Shown here piece after piece: positions 17,030 through 25,096 of a DNA stretch of 64,000 bases. The DNA comes from Acidisoma silvae. Its GTDB lineage: Bacteria > Pseudomonadota > Alphaproteobacteria > Acetobacterales > Acetobacteraceae. Position numbers and translations under genes: made by a program. Every line of letters begins with the position of its first letter. Within the stretch, counting starts at the first letter, position 1. Location of the stretch: the NCBI RefSeq assembly GCF_020618775.1, contig NZ_JAESVB010000001.1, positions 868,001 through 932,000 of the forward strand, given 5' to 3'. The notes beneath the pieces were generated by a model, which searched no databases, was not told the DNA's origin, and saw only the letters and a list, made by a program, of their open reading frames with translations.

Positions 17030-18316
17030 ATGAGCACCGCATCCGCACCGTTTCGTCCCAACCTGCCGCCCGATCGCGAGATCGCGCCACGGCTGTTCCA
17101 GGCCCTGCATGACATGAGCTTCGACGGGGTCGGCATTACCCGCGAGGCCTACGGCCCGAAGGAGACGGCGGCGCACGCCCTGGTCCGCGCCGAGGCCGAG
17201 GCTTTGGGTCTGGCCATCAGCACCGACCATGCCGGCAATATGTATCTGGTTCTGAAGGGATCGGAGCCCGACCTGCCGCAGATCGTCATCGGCAGCCATC
17301 TGGATAGCGTGCGGACGGGCGGTAATTACGATGGCGCGGCGGGCGTTCTGGCCGGTCTTTCGGTCGTCGCTGGGCTGGCGCGCGCCAGTTTCCAGCCGAA
17401 GCGGGACATCACCGTCATGCTCATTCGCTCGGAAGAGGCCGGCAGCTGGTTCCCTGTCAGCTATGTTGGCAGCCGCGCCTCCCTCGGCCGCCTGCCGGCC
17501 GATGCGCTGGACGTGGCGCGGATGGATGACGGGCGGACGCTGGCCGATCATATGACCGAGGAAGGGTTTGACCCGGATGCGGTGCGCGCGGGGAAGGCCG
17601 TGCTGTCACCGGAGAATGTCGCCGGCTTCATCGAGCTGCATATCGAGCAGGGGCCGCAATTGGATGAGGCCGAGATTCCCCTCGGCATCGTCAAGGGCAT
17701 TCCCGGTTCCCGCCGCTATCGCGACGCCCGGATTTTCGGCGAATACAATCATTCGGGCGCGACCCCGCGCCGGCTGCGCAAGGACGCGGGCATTGCCGCC
17801 GCCGAACTCGCCTACCGGCTCGATGCCGAATGGGCCAAGCTGGAAGAACAGGGCCATGTTCTGGTCTGCACCTTCTGCGTGCTGGCGACCGCGCCCGAGG
17901 CCGGCTTCACGCTGATCCCCGGCGAGGCCTATTTCCAGCTCGATATGCGCAGCGAAAGCCGCGAAAGCGTCGATCTGCTGCATGACGCGCTGATGCGTCT
18001 GGTGGCCGAGATCGAACAGACGCGCGGCGTACGGTTCGAACTGGGTGTTGAGACCGGCAGCCAGGCGAGCCCCATGGATGCGACCATCCAGGCGGAACTG
18101 GGCCGGGCCGCCGAAGAAGCGGGCGTGCCCTTCACCCGCATGTTGTCTGGGGGTGGGCATGACACGGCGGCCTTTGCCCAGGCCGGCATCCCGGCCTGCC
18201 TGATGTTCGTGCGCAACCAGTTCGGCAGCCATAATCCGCGAGAGGATATGCGGATCGAGGATTTCAATTCTGCTTGCGACGTCATCAGCCGCTGGGTTCT
18301 GGCCCGCGCCGGGTAG
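17030..18316 (+). CDS. M20-family zinc amidohydrolase (N-carbamoyl-amino acid hydrolase / allantoate amidohydrolase type)
   Basis: The 428-residue enzyme has the two-metal site of the hydantoinase/carbamoylase branch of M20. Visible motifs are IGSHLDSVRTGGNYDGAAG, the acidic pair in RSEEAGSW, ELHIEQGP, the dimer-domain strand FGEYNHSGATP, and SGGGHDTAAFAQ then NQFGSHNPRED near the end. It should cut a carbamoyl or ureido C-N bond, releasing ammonia and CO2 or a related fragment. Candidates are N-carbamoyl amino acids, beta-ureidopropionate and allantoate; I cannot choose among them. The neighbouring divergent aminotransferase would suit beta-alanine or a similar product. Its TAG stop is the first three bases of a palindromic element. 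Confidence 0.85.
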   Translation: MSTASAPFRPNLPPDREIAPRLFQALHDMSFDGVGITREAYGPKETAAHALVRAEAEALGLAISTDHAGNMYLVLKGSEPDLPQIVIGSHLDSVRTGGNYDGAAGVLAGLSVVAGLARASFQPKRDITVMLIRSEEAGSWFPVSYVGSRASLGRLPADALDVARMDDGRTLADHMTEEGFDPDAVRAGKAVLSPENVAGFIELHIEQGPQLDEAEIPLGIVKGIPGSRRYRDARIFGEYNHSGATPRRLRKDAGIAAAELAYRLDAEWAKLEEQGHVLVCTFCVLATAPEAGFTLIPGEAYFQLDMRSESRESVDLLHDALMRLVAEIEQTRGVRFELGVETGSQASPMDATIQAELGRAAEEAGVPFTRMLSGGGHDTAAFAQAGIPACLMFVRNQFGSHNPREDMRIEDFNSACDVISRWVLARAG

Positions 18317-18409
18317 AGCGTTTCAGGTTTGGATTGAAGCGCCTCCGCAGCCGTCATGCCCGCTTTCGCGGGAATGACGTCGTTTCAATAGAAAACTGAA
18401 ATGCGCTAG
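18314..18409. repeat. Palindromic element with inverted terminal arms supplying both flanking stop codons
   Basis: The left end TAGAGCGTTTCAG plus TTTGGATTGAA faces the right end TTCAATAGAAAACTGAAATG CGCTAG as imperfect inverted repeats. Inside is the hairpin CGTCATGCCCGC/GCGGGAATGACG around TTTC. The left TAG is the stop of the M20 gene (18314-18316). The right CTA (18406-18408) is the stop of the convergent GNAT gene on the minus strand. The whole gap between the two genes is therefore this one element. Confidence 0.75.
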
Positions 18410-19122
18410 GCGCCGAGGGACGCTGGCGTCGAACGCTCCAAGGCCATCAGCACCGGCTGCCAGCGCGTCACGAAGCCCAGCTTTTCGTAAAGCGCGATGG
18501 CACCGGTATTGGTGGCAAAAGCATGCAGAAAGGGCGTTTCGCCGCGCGCGAAAATCGCCAGCGCCACTTCCCGCATCAGGCCGGCGGCATAGCCCTGGCC
18601 GCGATGATCGGGATGGGTGCAAACGCCGCTGATTTCCGTGAAAGACCCAGGTTTCATGCGCTCGCCCGCCATGGCGACCAGCCGGCCGCCGCGGCGCACA
18701 CCCAGGAACTGGCCCAGTTCATGGGTGCGTTCGGCGAAGGGGCCGGGCTTGGTCAGCTGCGCCAGGGCCAGCATCTCAGGCGCGTCCTCCGGTGTCAGCA
18801 CATCGAAATGAAACGCAGCCGGCCCGCCGTTGATCCTGTCCGCCACCATCTGCACGGTCGGGATTGCGCGGAGGATGCTCAGGCCCGGCGGCGGGGCAAC
18901 CTCATGCGCTTGCTGAAGCGTGACATGCCCGCCGTCCGGCACCAGGTCGATCAGGCGCGCCAGGCTGTCCGCACTGCCGTCAGCGCTGGCCGCGAAGGGC
19001 GCGAAGGCCGGCCCATAGCGGAGAATGCCGCCGGCCTTGGTCGCAAAAGCTGCCTGCCGGCCCGTCAGGGCATTCCAGATCGGCCGATCCAGCGGATGGT
19101 CCACGATATCCAGTCTCCTCAT
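18406..19122 (-). CDS. GNAT-family N-acetyltransferase
   Basis: A 238-residue protein whose C-terminal half carries the GNAT acetyl-CoA motif: ISGVCTHPDHRGQGYAAGLM (R/Q-x-x-G-x-G/A form), then FLHAFATNTGAIALYEKLGF. The N-terminal half is a divergent GNAT-like or FR47-like region. The acceptor is unknown. The ATG at 19122 is preferred over 19170 because AGGA stands just before it and the longer reading runs into the upstream gene. It lies 44 bases after the small YciI-like gene, so the two are probably co-transcribed. Confidence 0.8.
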   Translation of the reverse strand: MRRLDIVDHPLDRPIWNALTGRQAAFATKAGGILRYGPAFAPFAASADGSADSLARLIDLVPDGGHVTLQQAHEVAPPPGLSILRAIPTVQMVADRINGGPAAFHFDVLTPEDAPEMLALAQLTKPGPFAERTHELGQFLGVRRGGRLVAMAGERMKPGSFTEISGVCTHPDHRGQGYAAGLMREVALAIFARGETPFLHAFATNTGAIALYEKLGFVTRWQPVLMALERSTPASLGA

Positions 19123-19166
19123 GGTCCTGAAACGGATTGAGGCGCGCCGGGGCGCGCCCCAATGCC

Positions 19167-19460
19167 TCACTTGCCGGCGATCAGCATGCCGAGCGGCGCC
19201 AATGGCCCGACCGGAATGAAGGTATAGGTGGCAAGTCCCGCCGCCACGATCGGCATCTGCCCGACCGTCGCTTTGGCCTGGTCGATGCTCTCCACATCCA
19301 TCAGAAAAATCGGGCCGGGCTGGTCCTGGCGGAACCAGAACTGCTCGATCTTGGCATCGAGATAGAGTTTCAGCGTATGCGGCACTTCCTGCGGCATGAT
19401 CTCGGCCCGCTGCGCATCTGTCAGCGGCTGGGGCAGAACGCCGATGGCGAAAACTTTCAT
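19167..19460 (-). CDS. Small YciI / muconolactone-isomerase-like protein
   Basis: A 97-residue protein of the dimeric alpha-beta barrel type: MKVFAIGVL start, VPHTLKLYLDAKIEQFWF, then a PGPIFLMDVES strand and a C-terminal YTFIPVGPLAPLG. Small proteins of this kind bind ligands or act as minor isomerases or hydrolases; the function here is unknown. It is upstream of the GNAT gene and divergent from a GlxA-type regulator. That regulator's likely operator lies between them. Confidence 0.7.
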   Translation of the reverse strand: MKVFAIGVLPQPLTDAQRAEIMPQEVPHTLKLYLDAKIEQFWFRQDQPGPIFLMDVESIDQAKATVGQMPIVAAGLATYTFIPVGPLAPLGMLIAGK

Positions 19461-19546
19461 GTCTGGTCTCCTGCTTTGGCCGGCGCTGCCGCCGCGGCAG
19501 CGTTCCGGCGCGGCCAGATCTAGCGCCGCGCTGGGCTGCGCGGTAT

Positions 19547-19560
19547 TGTCGTAAACGACA
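19547..19560. promoter_or_regulatory. Candidate operator between YciI-like gene and GlxA-type regulator
   Basis: TGTCGT-AA-ACGACA is a perfect hyphenated palindrome 20 bases before the regulator start and about 90 bases before the divergent small gene. Its place suggests a binding site for the AraC-domain regulator encoded next to it. The remainder of the gap 19461-19580 is GC-rich and shows nothing else. Confidence 0.45.
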
Positions 19561-19580
19561 TTAATGAAGGCGATTACGCC

Positions 19581-20545
19581 ATGCGTATTCTAGTCCTGGC
19601 GCTGGAAGGCCTGTTCGATACGGGGCTTGCGGTCACGCTGGATGCTTTCGTCACGGCCAATTCCCTCTCAGCCCGCTTCATGGGCGGCACGCCACGTTTC
19701 GACGTTACGGTGGTCGGCATGCGGCGGCGCGTCCGCACGGCGCAGGGGTTGACGGTGCCGGTGCAGCCCTTGCCCCGGGGACAAGGCCGGACTGGGTCAT
19801 CGTTCCGGCGCTCCGGGCGGTCACGCCCGCGACGCTCATCCCGGCTTTGGCCCGGGCGGATGTGCGCGAAGCGCAAACGCGGCTGCTGGCTTGGCTGGCA
19901 GAGGGGGCCAGTATCGCGGCCTCCTGCATCGGCACCTTCCTGCTCGCCGAGGCCGGGGTGCTGGACGGGCAGAAGGCGACCACAACCTGGTCGATGGCGC
20001 CGCTGTTTCGGCAGCGCTATCCGGCCATCCAGCTCGATGAATCTCGTATGCTTGTGCCGTCGGCCGTGGGGGTCACGGCGGGGTCGGCCATGGGTCATCT
20101 CGACCTGGCACTCTGGCTGATCCGCCAGGCCAGCCCGGAACTGGCCGGCCTCGTTTCGCGCTATCTGCTGGCCGATATCCGCTCGGCCCAGGCGCCGTAT
20201 ATCATCCCCAACCATCTGGCGCAGTCCGACCCGCTCATTCTCAAATTCGAGCAATGGGCGCGGGCGCATCTGCGCGACGGATTTTCCCTCGATGACGCGG
20301 CCGCCGCGCTGGGCACCACGCCGCGCACGCTGCAACGGCGCTGCGCCTCTGTTCTCGGCAAGCCGCCGCTGGCCTATTTCCAGGATCTGCGCGTCGAACA
20401 GGCGCAATCCCTGCTGCATGGCGGCGGATTGGACGTGGAAGCCATTGCGGCCGAGGTCGGCTATGCCGATGGCGCGACCTTGCGGACCCTGCTGCGTCAG
20501 CGCCTGGGCCGAGGCGTGCGGGAATTGCGGGCCGATCTGCGCTGA
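19581..20545 (+). pseudogene. GlxA/FtrA-type AraC-family regulator, broken by a single-base frameshift
   Basis: Two frames together encode one full regulator of about 320 residues. The first frame (from 19581) gives the DJ-1/PfpI-like start MRILVLALEGLFDTGLAVTL and runs in family to GLTVPVQPLP. From about 19781 the family sequence continues in another frame (RPDWVIVPALRAV, then AASCIGTFLLAEAG). It ends in an AraC helix-turn-helix (TTPRTLQRRCASVLG and IAAEVGYADGATLRTLLRQR). The shift lies in or near CCCCGGGG at 19773-19780, and one extra base there would rejoin the frames. It may be a true inactivating mutation or a sequencing error in a short G/C run. It probably controlled the divergent YciI-like and GNAT genes. 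Confidence 0.8.
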
Positions 20546-20628
20546 CACGCGCCTGGCGGATTGCGAGTGCGGCAGGGCTCGCTTTTGCCGTTTTTCGTCC
20601 TACATGAAGGGCAATGAAGGAGCCTGCC

Positions 20629-21537
20629 ATGACGATTGCGAGCGATGTCTGGTCCGATGCGCCAGGAATGGCCCAGGCCGAGACCGAGGATCTGGGCAAT
20701 GCCTGCGCCGGTCTGGCGCCCGAGGATCTGGACAGGATGCGCGAAGCCGCCCGCATTCTGGCCTCGGAAAAGGGGCTTGCCTTTCGCCTGGGCAGTTTCG
20801 TGGGCGACCAGACCGAAGGGCTGATGAACGCGGCCGGGCGCTTCCTGCTCAATAACAGCGCGTTCAGCGCTCGCAAGATCGTCGAACTCAGCCTCGACCG
20901 GCTCTATGACGCGGCAACCCGTGGCATGGACACGGTGGCTTTGGCCGAGGAACTGGCCGCGACCTCGGCCGGGCGCCGGCACAAGCTGATCAGCACCATC
21001 AGCGGAGCCGCGACCGGCTTCATGGGCGCGCCCGGCATGATCGTGGATATTCCGCTGACCACCGGCCTGATGCTGCGCTCCATCGCCGGCATCGCCCGCA
21101 GCTATGGCGAAGACCCGACGACGCCCGAGGGCCGCCGCGCCTGCCTGGAAGTTTTCGCGCTGACCGAGCATCGGGACGGGCCGGACGGGCAGGCCGGCTA
21201 TTGGGCGGCGCGCGCCGCGCTCAGCCGGCTGGCCATCGACGGGTTCCTGCGCCGGGTGACGACGCTGCTGGGCATTTCCTTCACCCAGAAATTCCTCACC
21301 CGCATCGTGCCTGTGATCGGGGCCGCGACCGGTGGCGCGCTCAACTTCGCCTTCATGGACTATTACCAACAGATGGCGCGGGTGCATTTCGCCATTCGTC
21401 AGATGGAGCGCCGCTATGACCCGGCGCAGGTCCGCGCGTGCCTGGACCGGCTGGTAGAGCAGGAGCGCGCCCGCAGCCGCCGCCGTCAGCGCCCGCTACC
21501 CTTGGCTCTGCCGCCGACCGCGGCCGAGATGGCTTGA
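20629..21537 (+). CDS. EcsC-family protein
   Basis: A 302-residue member of the EcsC family. The typical glycine- and alanine-rich core is at about residues 115-150 (TISGAATGFMGAPGMIVDIP) followed by TTGLMLRSIAGIARSYG. A second amphipathic or membrane-associating stretch is near PVIGAATGGALNFAF. The C-terminal end is basic (RARSRRRQR). The family's biochemical role is not settled. The ATG at 20629 has an ideal AAGGAG six bases upstream and is preferred to ATG 20614. Confidence 0.8.
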   Translation: MTIASDVWSDAPGMAQAETEDLGNACAGLAPEDLDRMREAARILASEKGLAFRLGSFVGDQTEGLMNAAGRFLLNNSAFSARKIVELSLDRLYDAATRGMDTVALAEELAATSAGRRHKLISTISGAATGFMGAPGMIVDIPLTTGLMLRSIAGIARSYGEDPTTPEGRRACLEVFALTEHRDGPDGQAGYWAARAALSRLAIDGFLRRVTTLLGISFTQKFLTRIVPVIGAATGGALNFAFMDYYQQMARVHFAIRQMERRYDPAQVRACLDRLVEQERARSRRRQRPLPLALPPTAAEMA

Positions 21538-21610
21538 GCAGCAAGCCTGCTGCTCTGGCCGCCCGATTGCATGGCATGAAGCTTATTTCGGCAATCGGAG
21601 GGTTTGAACG

Positions 21611-22363
21611 ATGGATCTGGGTCTGGCAGGCAAAACCGCACTGATCACGGGTGGCACCAAGGGTATCGGCCGGGCCATCGCCGAGATTCTGGTCGCGGAA
21701 GGCGTCAAAGTTTCCATTTGTGCCCGCAATCCCGCCGAGGTGGCGCAGGCGGTGGCAAGCTTCGGCGAGGGGCATTTCGGCCAGGCGCTGGATGTCTCGG
21801 ATACGGCGGCGGTCACGGCCTGGGTCGAAGCCTCAGCCCAACACTTAGGCGGTATCGATGTCGTGGTGCCCAATGTCAGCGCGCTCGCTGTCAGCCGCGA
21901 TGCCGCCGCCTGGAAGGCAGGGTTCGAGACCGATATCATGGGCACGGTCAGCCTCGTCGATGCCGCCATGCCTTGGCTTGAGAAGTCCGACGCCGGATCG
22001 ATCGTGGTGATTTCCAGCGTCTCGGGCCGCGAGGTTGATTTCGCGGCCGGTCCTTACGGTGCCTTCAAGGCGGCCTTGATCCATTACGCACAAGGTCTGG
22101 CGTTTCAGCTGGCGCCCAAGACTATCCGCGCCAATAGCGTCTCTCCCGGCAATACGTATTTTCCAGGTGGCGTCTGGGAAAATATCGAAAACACGATGCC
22201 CGATTTGTTCCGCGAGGCCTTGGCGCTGAACCCCACGGGCCGCATGGGCCGGCCGGAGGAAATCGCCCGCGCGGCGGTGTTTCTGGCCAGTCCGGCGGCC
22301 AGCTTCATCACCGGCACCAATCTGGTGGTCGACGGCGCGCTGACGCGCGGCGTGCAGTTCTGA
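21611..22363 (+). CDS. Short-chain dehydrogenase/reductase
   Basis: A 250-residue classical SDR. The cofactor motif is ITGGTKGIGRAIAE at about residues 11-24. The catalytic Ser is in VVISSVSGREV, and the Tyr-x-x-x-Lys is YGAFK. The C-terminal NPTGRMGRPEEIARAAVFLA is typical of the FabG/3-oxoacyl reductase-like branch. It should oxidise or reduce an alcohol/ketone with NAD(P)H; the substrate is unknown. It stands alone, 73 bases after the EcsC gene, with GGAGGG ahead of its start. Confidence 0.88.
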   Translation: MDLGLAGKTALITGGTKGIGRAIAEILVAEGVKVSICARNPAEVAQAVASFGEGHFGQALDVSDTAAVTAWVEASAQHLGGIDVVVPNVSALAVSRDAAAWKAGFETDIMGTVSLVDAAMPWLEKSDAGSIVVISSVSGREVDFAAGPYGAFKAALIHYAQGLAFQLAPKTIRANSVSPGNTYFPGGVWENIENTMPDLFREALALNPTGRMGRPEEIARAAVFLASPAASFITGTNLVVDGALTRGVQF

Positions 22364-22403
22364 TTAATCAACTGAGAGTTTTCAGGTATTTGATTGGAGC
22401 ATT

Positions 22404-22480
22404 GTCATCCCCGCGTAGGCGGGGATCTTCTGACTCTGGCGTAAGCACCAGAAGAAGATGCCCGCTTGCGCGGGCATGAC
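22404..22480. repeat. Tandem palindromic repeat between convergent SDR and epimerase genes
   Basis: GTCAT at 22404 and ATGAC at 22476-22480 bracket two GC hairpins: CCCCGC/GCGGGG (22409-22424) and GCCCGC/GCGGGC (about 22460-22475). A middle TCTGG/CCAGA stem lies between them. The sequence just before it (TTTCAGGTATTTGATTGGAG, 22380 onward) resembles the left arm of the element at 18314. It lies between two convergent genes. Confidence 0.7.
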
Positions 22481-22534
22481 ATGTGGGGAGACTGACCGCA
22501 GCCGCCCTCACGGGCGACTGCAAGGACAGCAAAG

Positions 22535-23431
22535 TCACACCGTCTTGTCGGCGATCAGGCGCACCGTCCATTGCAGCTCGCGCTCGGTCCTGGGCGGCAG
22601 CAGCATCATGCCGGGCTTTTCCGTCAGGTCGCCGGTAAAGCCTTCCGGGCTCGCATAGCCGTGCCAGGGCTCGATGCACAGGAAATCGCCCGACCCGCCC
22701 GGCTTGGTCCAGATGCCAAGCTGCTCGAACCCTTCCCAGGACACTTCCAGCGCCGGCGTGCCACGGCCCGAGAAGCGGACGGAGCGGCTTTCCAGATCGG
22801 TGAAGACCAGGGCGTCCTCGGCGAAGAGGTCGGTATTGAGCTTAATAACGCGGTCGTTGACGGGGGAGGGGTGGACGGCGTCCGTCAGCAGCCCGCCCTT
22901 CACACCATGGATCGGGGCCTTTTCGTCACGAGAGAAGCGCAGCTCGTGGTCTTCCTTGGCGACGCCCGGCAGGATCGGCCAGACGAAGGCAGGATGCGCG
23001 CCAATGGCCGCCGGCAGGGTGACGTCGCCGGTATTGGTCAGCGTATAGCGCAGCGTGAGCGCGCTGCCGCGCAGCTCATAGGTCAGGTCCAGGCGGAAGG
23101 CATAGGGATAGATGGCCCGGCTCTCGGCGTCGTCCACCAGCCGCAGCGTGCAATGGGTGGCGCTGCGCGACACCCAGGTGAAGCGGCGGTCGCGGGCGAA
23201 ACCATGCTGCGTTAGCCGGTAGCTCTGCCCGTCATGGCTATAGGTGTCGTCCGTCAGCCGGCCGACATTGGGGAACAGGACCGGAGAATGGCGCGGCCAG
23301 GCGGGGCCTGCCTGCCACATATACTCATGCCCGTCCGGGCCCTTCAGAGAGACAAGCTCCGCGCCCTGGGCCAGGATGGTCGCCTTGATATCGCCCGAGA
23401 GGATATGGCTGTCGTCGTTCGTGCCGGTCAT
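22535..23431 (-). CDS. Aldose 1-epimerase family protein (LacX-like)
   Basis: A 298-residue galactose-mutarotase-fold protein. Likely active-site residues are His in TQHGFARDR, His in IGAHPAFVWP and Glu in LCIEPWHGY, in the order expected for the family. It probably interconverts anomers of a free or phosphorylated sugar. The ATG at 23431 is preferred because AGGAG lies eight bases before it; a GTG at 23449 would overlap that ribosome site. It has no linked sugar genes. Confidence 0.85.
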   Translation of the reverse strand: MTGTNDDSHILSGDIKATILAQGAELVSLKGPDGHEYMWQAGPAWPRHSPVLFPNVGRLTDDTYSHDGQSYRLTQHGFARDRRFTWVSRSATHCTLRLVDDAESRAIYPYAFRLDLTYELRGSALTLRYTLTNTGDVTLPAAIGAHPAFVWPILPGVAKEDHELRFSRDEKAPIHGVKGGLLTDAVHPSPVNDRVIKLNTDLFAEDALVFTDLESRSVRFSGRGTPALEVSWEGFEQLGIWTKPGGSGDFLCIEPWHGYASPEGFTGDLTEKPGMMLLPPRTERELQWTVRLIADKTV

Positions 23432-23489
23432 CGCCTGTGCTCCTGTCACTATGCGGCGCAGGATAGGGCGGGCTTGCGGGCGCTGGAAG

Positions 23490-23527
23490 CCTTCGCAAAG
23501 CCTGTCTCCGTGACGCTTTGCGCAAGG
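23490..23527. other. Hairpin in the 324-base gap between epimerase and puuA
   Basis: CCTTCGCAAAGC (23490-23501) pairs with GCTTTGCG-C-AAGG (23515-23527) with one bulged base and a 13-base loop. The gap 23432-23755 contains no gene I can support and must hold the divergent promoters of the epimerase and puuA genes. Apart from this hairpin I see only a G-run at about 23542-23548 and an imperfect GC palindrome near 23653-23670. Confidence 0.35.
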
Positions 23528-23755
23528 ACCCGCTTGCTGCGGTGGGGGGGATTATGCGAGATTTGGGGGGAACAGGAGTTTTCCCTTGTCTCGCCTCGAC
23601 AGCCAGTCACTGTCTCTCGCTGAACGCAGTCTATTCTGCCGTCCTGTGTCCGGCCCTCCCTAGGGGGCGGCTCGATCCGACCAGAATGACAGTAGGCGCG
23701 CCAATTATTTCCTCAATGCGCGCCTGACGATTGAGCTTTCAGATAGGAGACAGTC

Positions 23756-25096
23756 ATGACCGATCTGCGCGAATGGTTTGCGGAACATCATGTCACGGAA
23801 GTGGAATGTCTTGTGCCCGATATCACGGGCATTCCACGCGGCAAGATCACGCCGGCCCAGAAATTCCTCAATGGCGGCGCACTGCGCCTGCCGGAAGCGA
23901 TTTTCATTCAGTCCGTGACGGGGGAATATCCGCCGGACGAGGATGACCGCCTCACCGATCCGGCGATTATCGACATCACGCTGCGTGCGGATGCCAGCAC
24001 GGTGCGGCTTGTGCCCTGGGCGCGCGAGCCGACGGCGCAGATCATTCATGATTGCCACTACAAGAACGGCGATCCGGTGCCCATGGCGCCGCGCCAGGTT
24101 CTTCAGCGCGTCCTGAAACTGTATGAAGACAAAGGCTGGGAGCCGATCCTGGCGCCCGAGCTGGAATTCTATCTCGTCGGCCGCAATACCGACCCCGATT
24201 ATCCGCTGGCGCCGCCCGTCGGCCGCTCGGGCCGGCAGGAGACGGGCCGGCAATCCTATTCCGTCGATGCCGTCAACGAATTCGATCCGCTCTTCGAGGA
24301 AATGTATGATTTCTGCGAAGCGCAGGAGCTTGACCTGGATACCTTGATTCACGAGGAAGGCGCAGGGCAGGTGGAGATTAACTTCCTGCACGGCGAACCG
24401 CTGACGCGGGCCGATCAGGTCTTTCTGTTCAAGCGCACAGTGCGCGAAGTCGCCTTGCGGCATGAAATCTACGCGACCTTCATGGCCAAGCCGATGAGCC
24501 GTGAGCCGGGCAGCGCGATGCATGTGCATCAAAGCATTATCGATCCCGTCACGAAACAGAATCTGTTCGCGGGTGAAGACGGCAAGGCCAGCAAGCTGTT
24601 CCGCAACTATCTCGCGGGCCTGCAAAAATACACGCCGGCGGTGATGCCCATTCTGGCGCCGAACGTGAATTCCTATCGCCGGCTCTCGCGTTTTTCCAAT
24701 GCGCCGATCAATCTGGAATGGGGATACGACAACCGCACCTGCGGCCTGCGCGTGCCCTACGGCTCGGCCTCCGCCATGCGCGTCGAAAACCGCGTGCCGG
24801 GCGCGGATGCCAATCCCTATCTTGCTTTCGCCGCGACGCTCGCCTGCGGCTATCTCGGCATGGTCGAGGAACTGGAGCCGACCGCGCCTTTCGAAGGCTC
24901 GGCCTATTCCATGCCCTATGCGCTGCCGCGCGAACTCAGCCACGCGCTGGATATGATGGAAGCCTGCGAACCGCTGCGCGAGATCCTTGGCGACAAGATG
25001 ATCGAGGTTCTGGTCGCGGTGAAGAAGCTTGAATACGACACCTATCTTCAGGTCATCAGCTCCTGGGAACGTGAACATCTTCTGCTGAACGTATGA
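23756..25096 (+). CDS. puuA: Glutamine-synthetase-family ligase, probable gamma-glutamylputrescine synthetase
   Basis: A 446-residue glutamine synthetase fold protein. The N-terminal beta-grasp domain includes ECLVPDITGIPRGK. Catalytic-domain motifs are LAPELEFYLV, HEEGAGQVEINF (metal and substrate acids), GSAMHVHQS (ATP-site His) and NRTCGLRVPYG. PuuA joins glutamate to putrescine with ATP, the first step of the gamma-glutamyl route of putrescine breakdown. The assignment over other polyamine or amine ligases rests on the overlapping downstream oxidase (ATGA), the usual PuuB partner. The start is preceded by GGAGAC. Confidence 0.75.
   Translation: MTDLREWFAEHHVTEVECLVPDITGIPRGKITPAQKFLNGGALRLPEAIFIQSVTGEYPPDEDDRLTDPAIIDITLRADASTVRLVPWAREPTAQIIHDCHYKNGDPVPMAPRQVLQRVLKLYEDKGWEPILAPELEFYLVGRNTDPDYPLAPPVGRSGRQETGRQSYSVDAVNEFDPLFEEMYDFCEAQELDLDTLIHEEGAGQVEINFLHGEPLTRADQVFLFKRTVREVALRHEIYATFMAKPMSREPGSAMHVHQSIIDPVTKQNLFAGEDGKASKLFRNYLAGLQKYTPAVMPILAPNVNSYRRLSRFSNAPINLEWGYDNRTCGLRVPYGSASAMRVENRVPGADANPYLAFAATLACGYLGMVEELEPTAPFEGSAYSMPYALPRELSHALDMMEACEPLREILGDKMIEVLVAVKKLEYDTYLQVISSWEREHLLLNV

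Noticed and set aside
16949-17551. N-terminal extension of the aminotransferase to 668 residues, as if a fusion protein
   Set aside because: The extension is antisense to the M20 hydrolase and has no homology; a ribosome site precedes ATG 16948.
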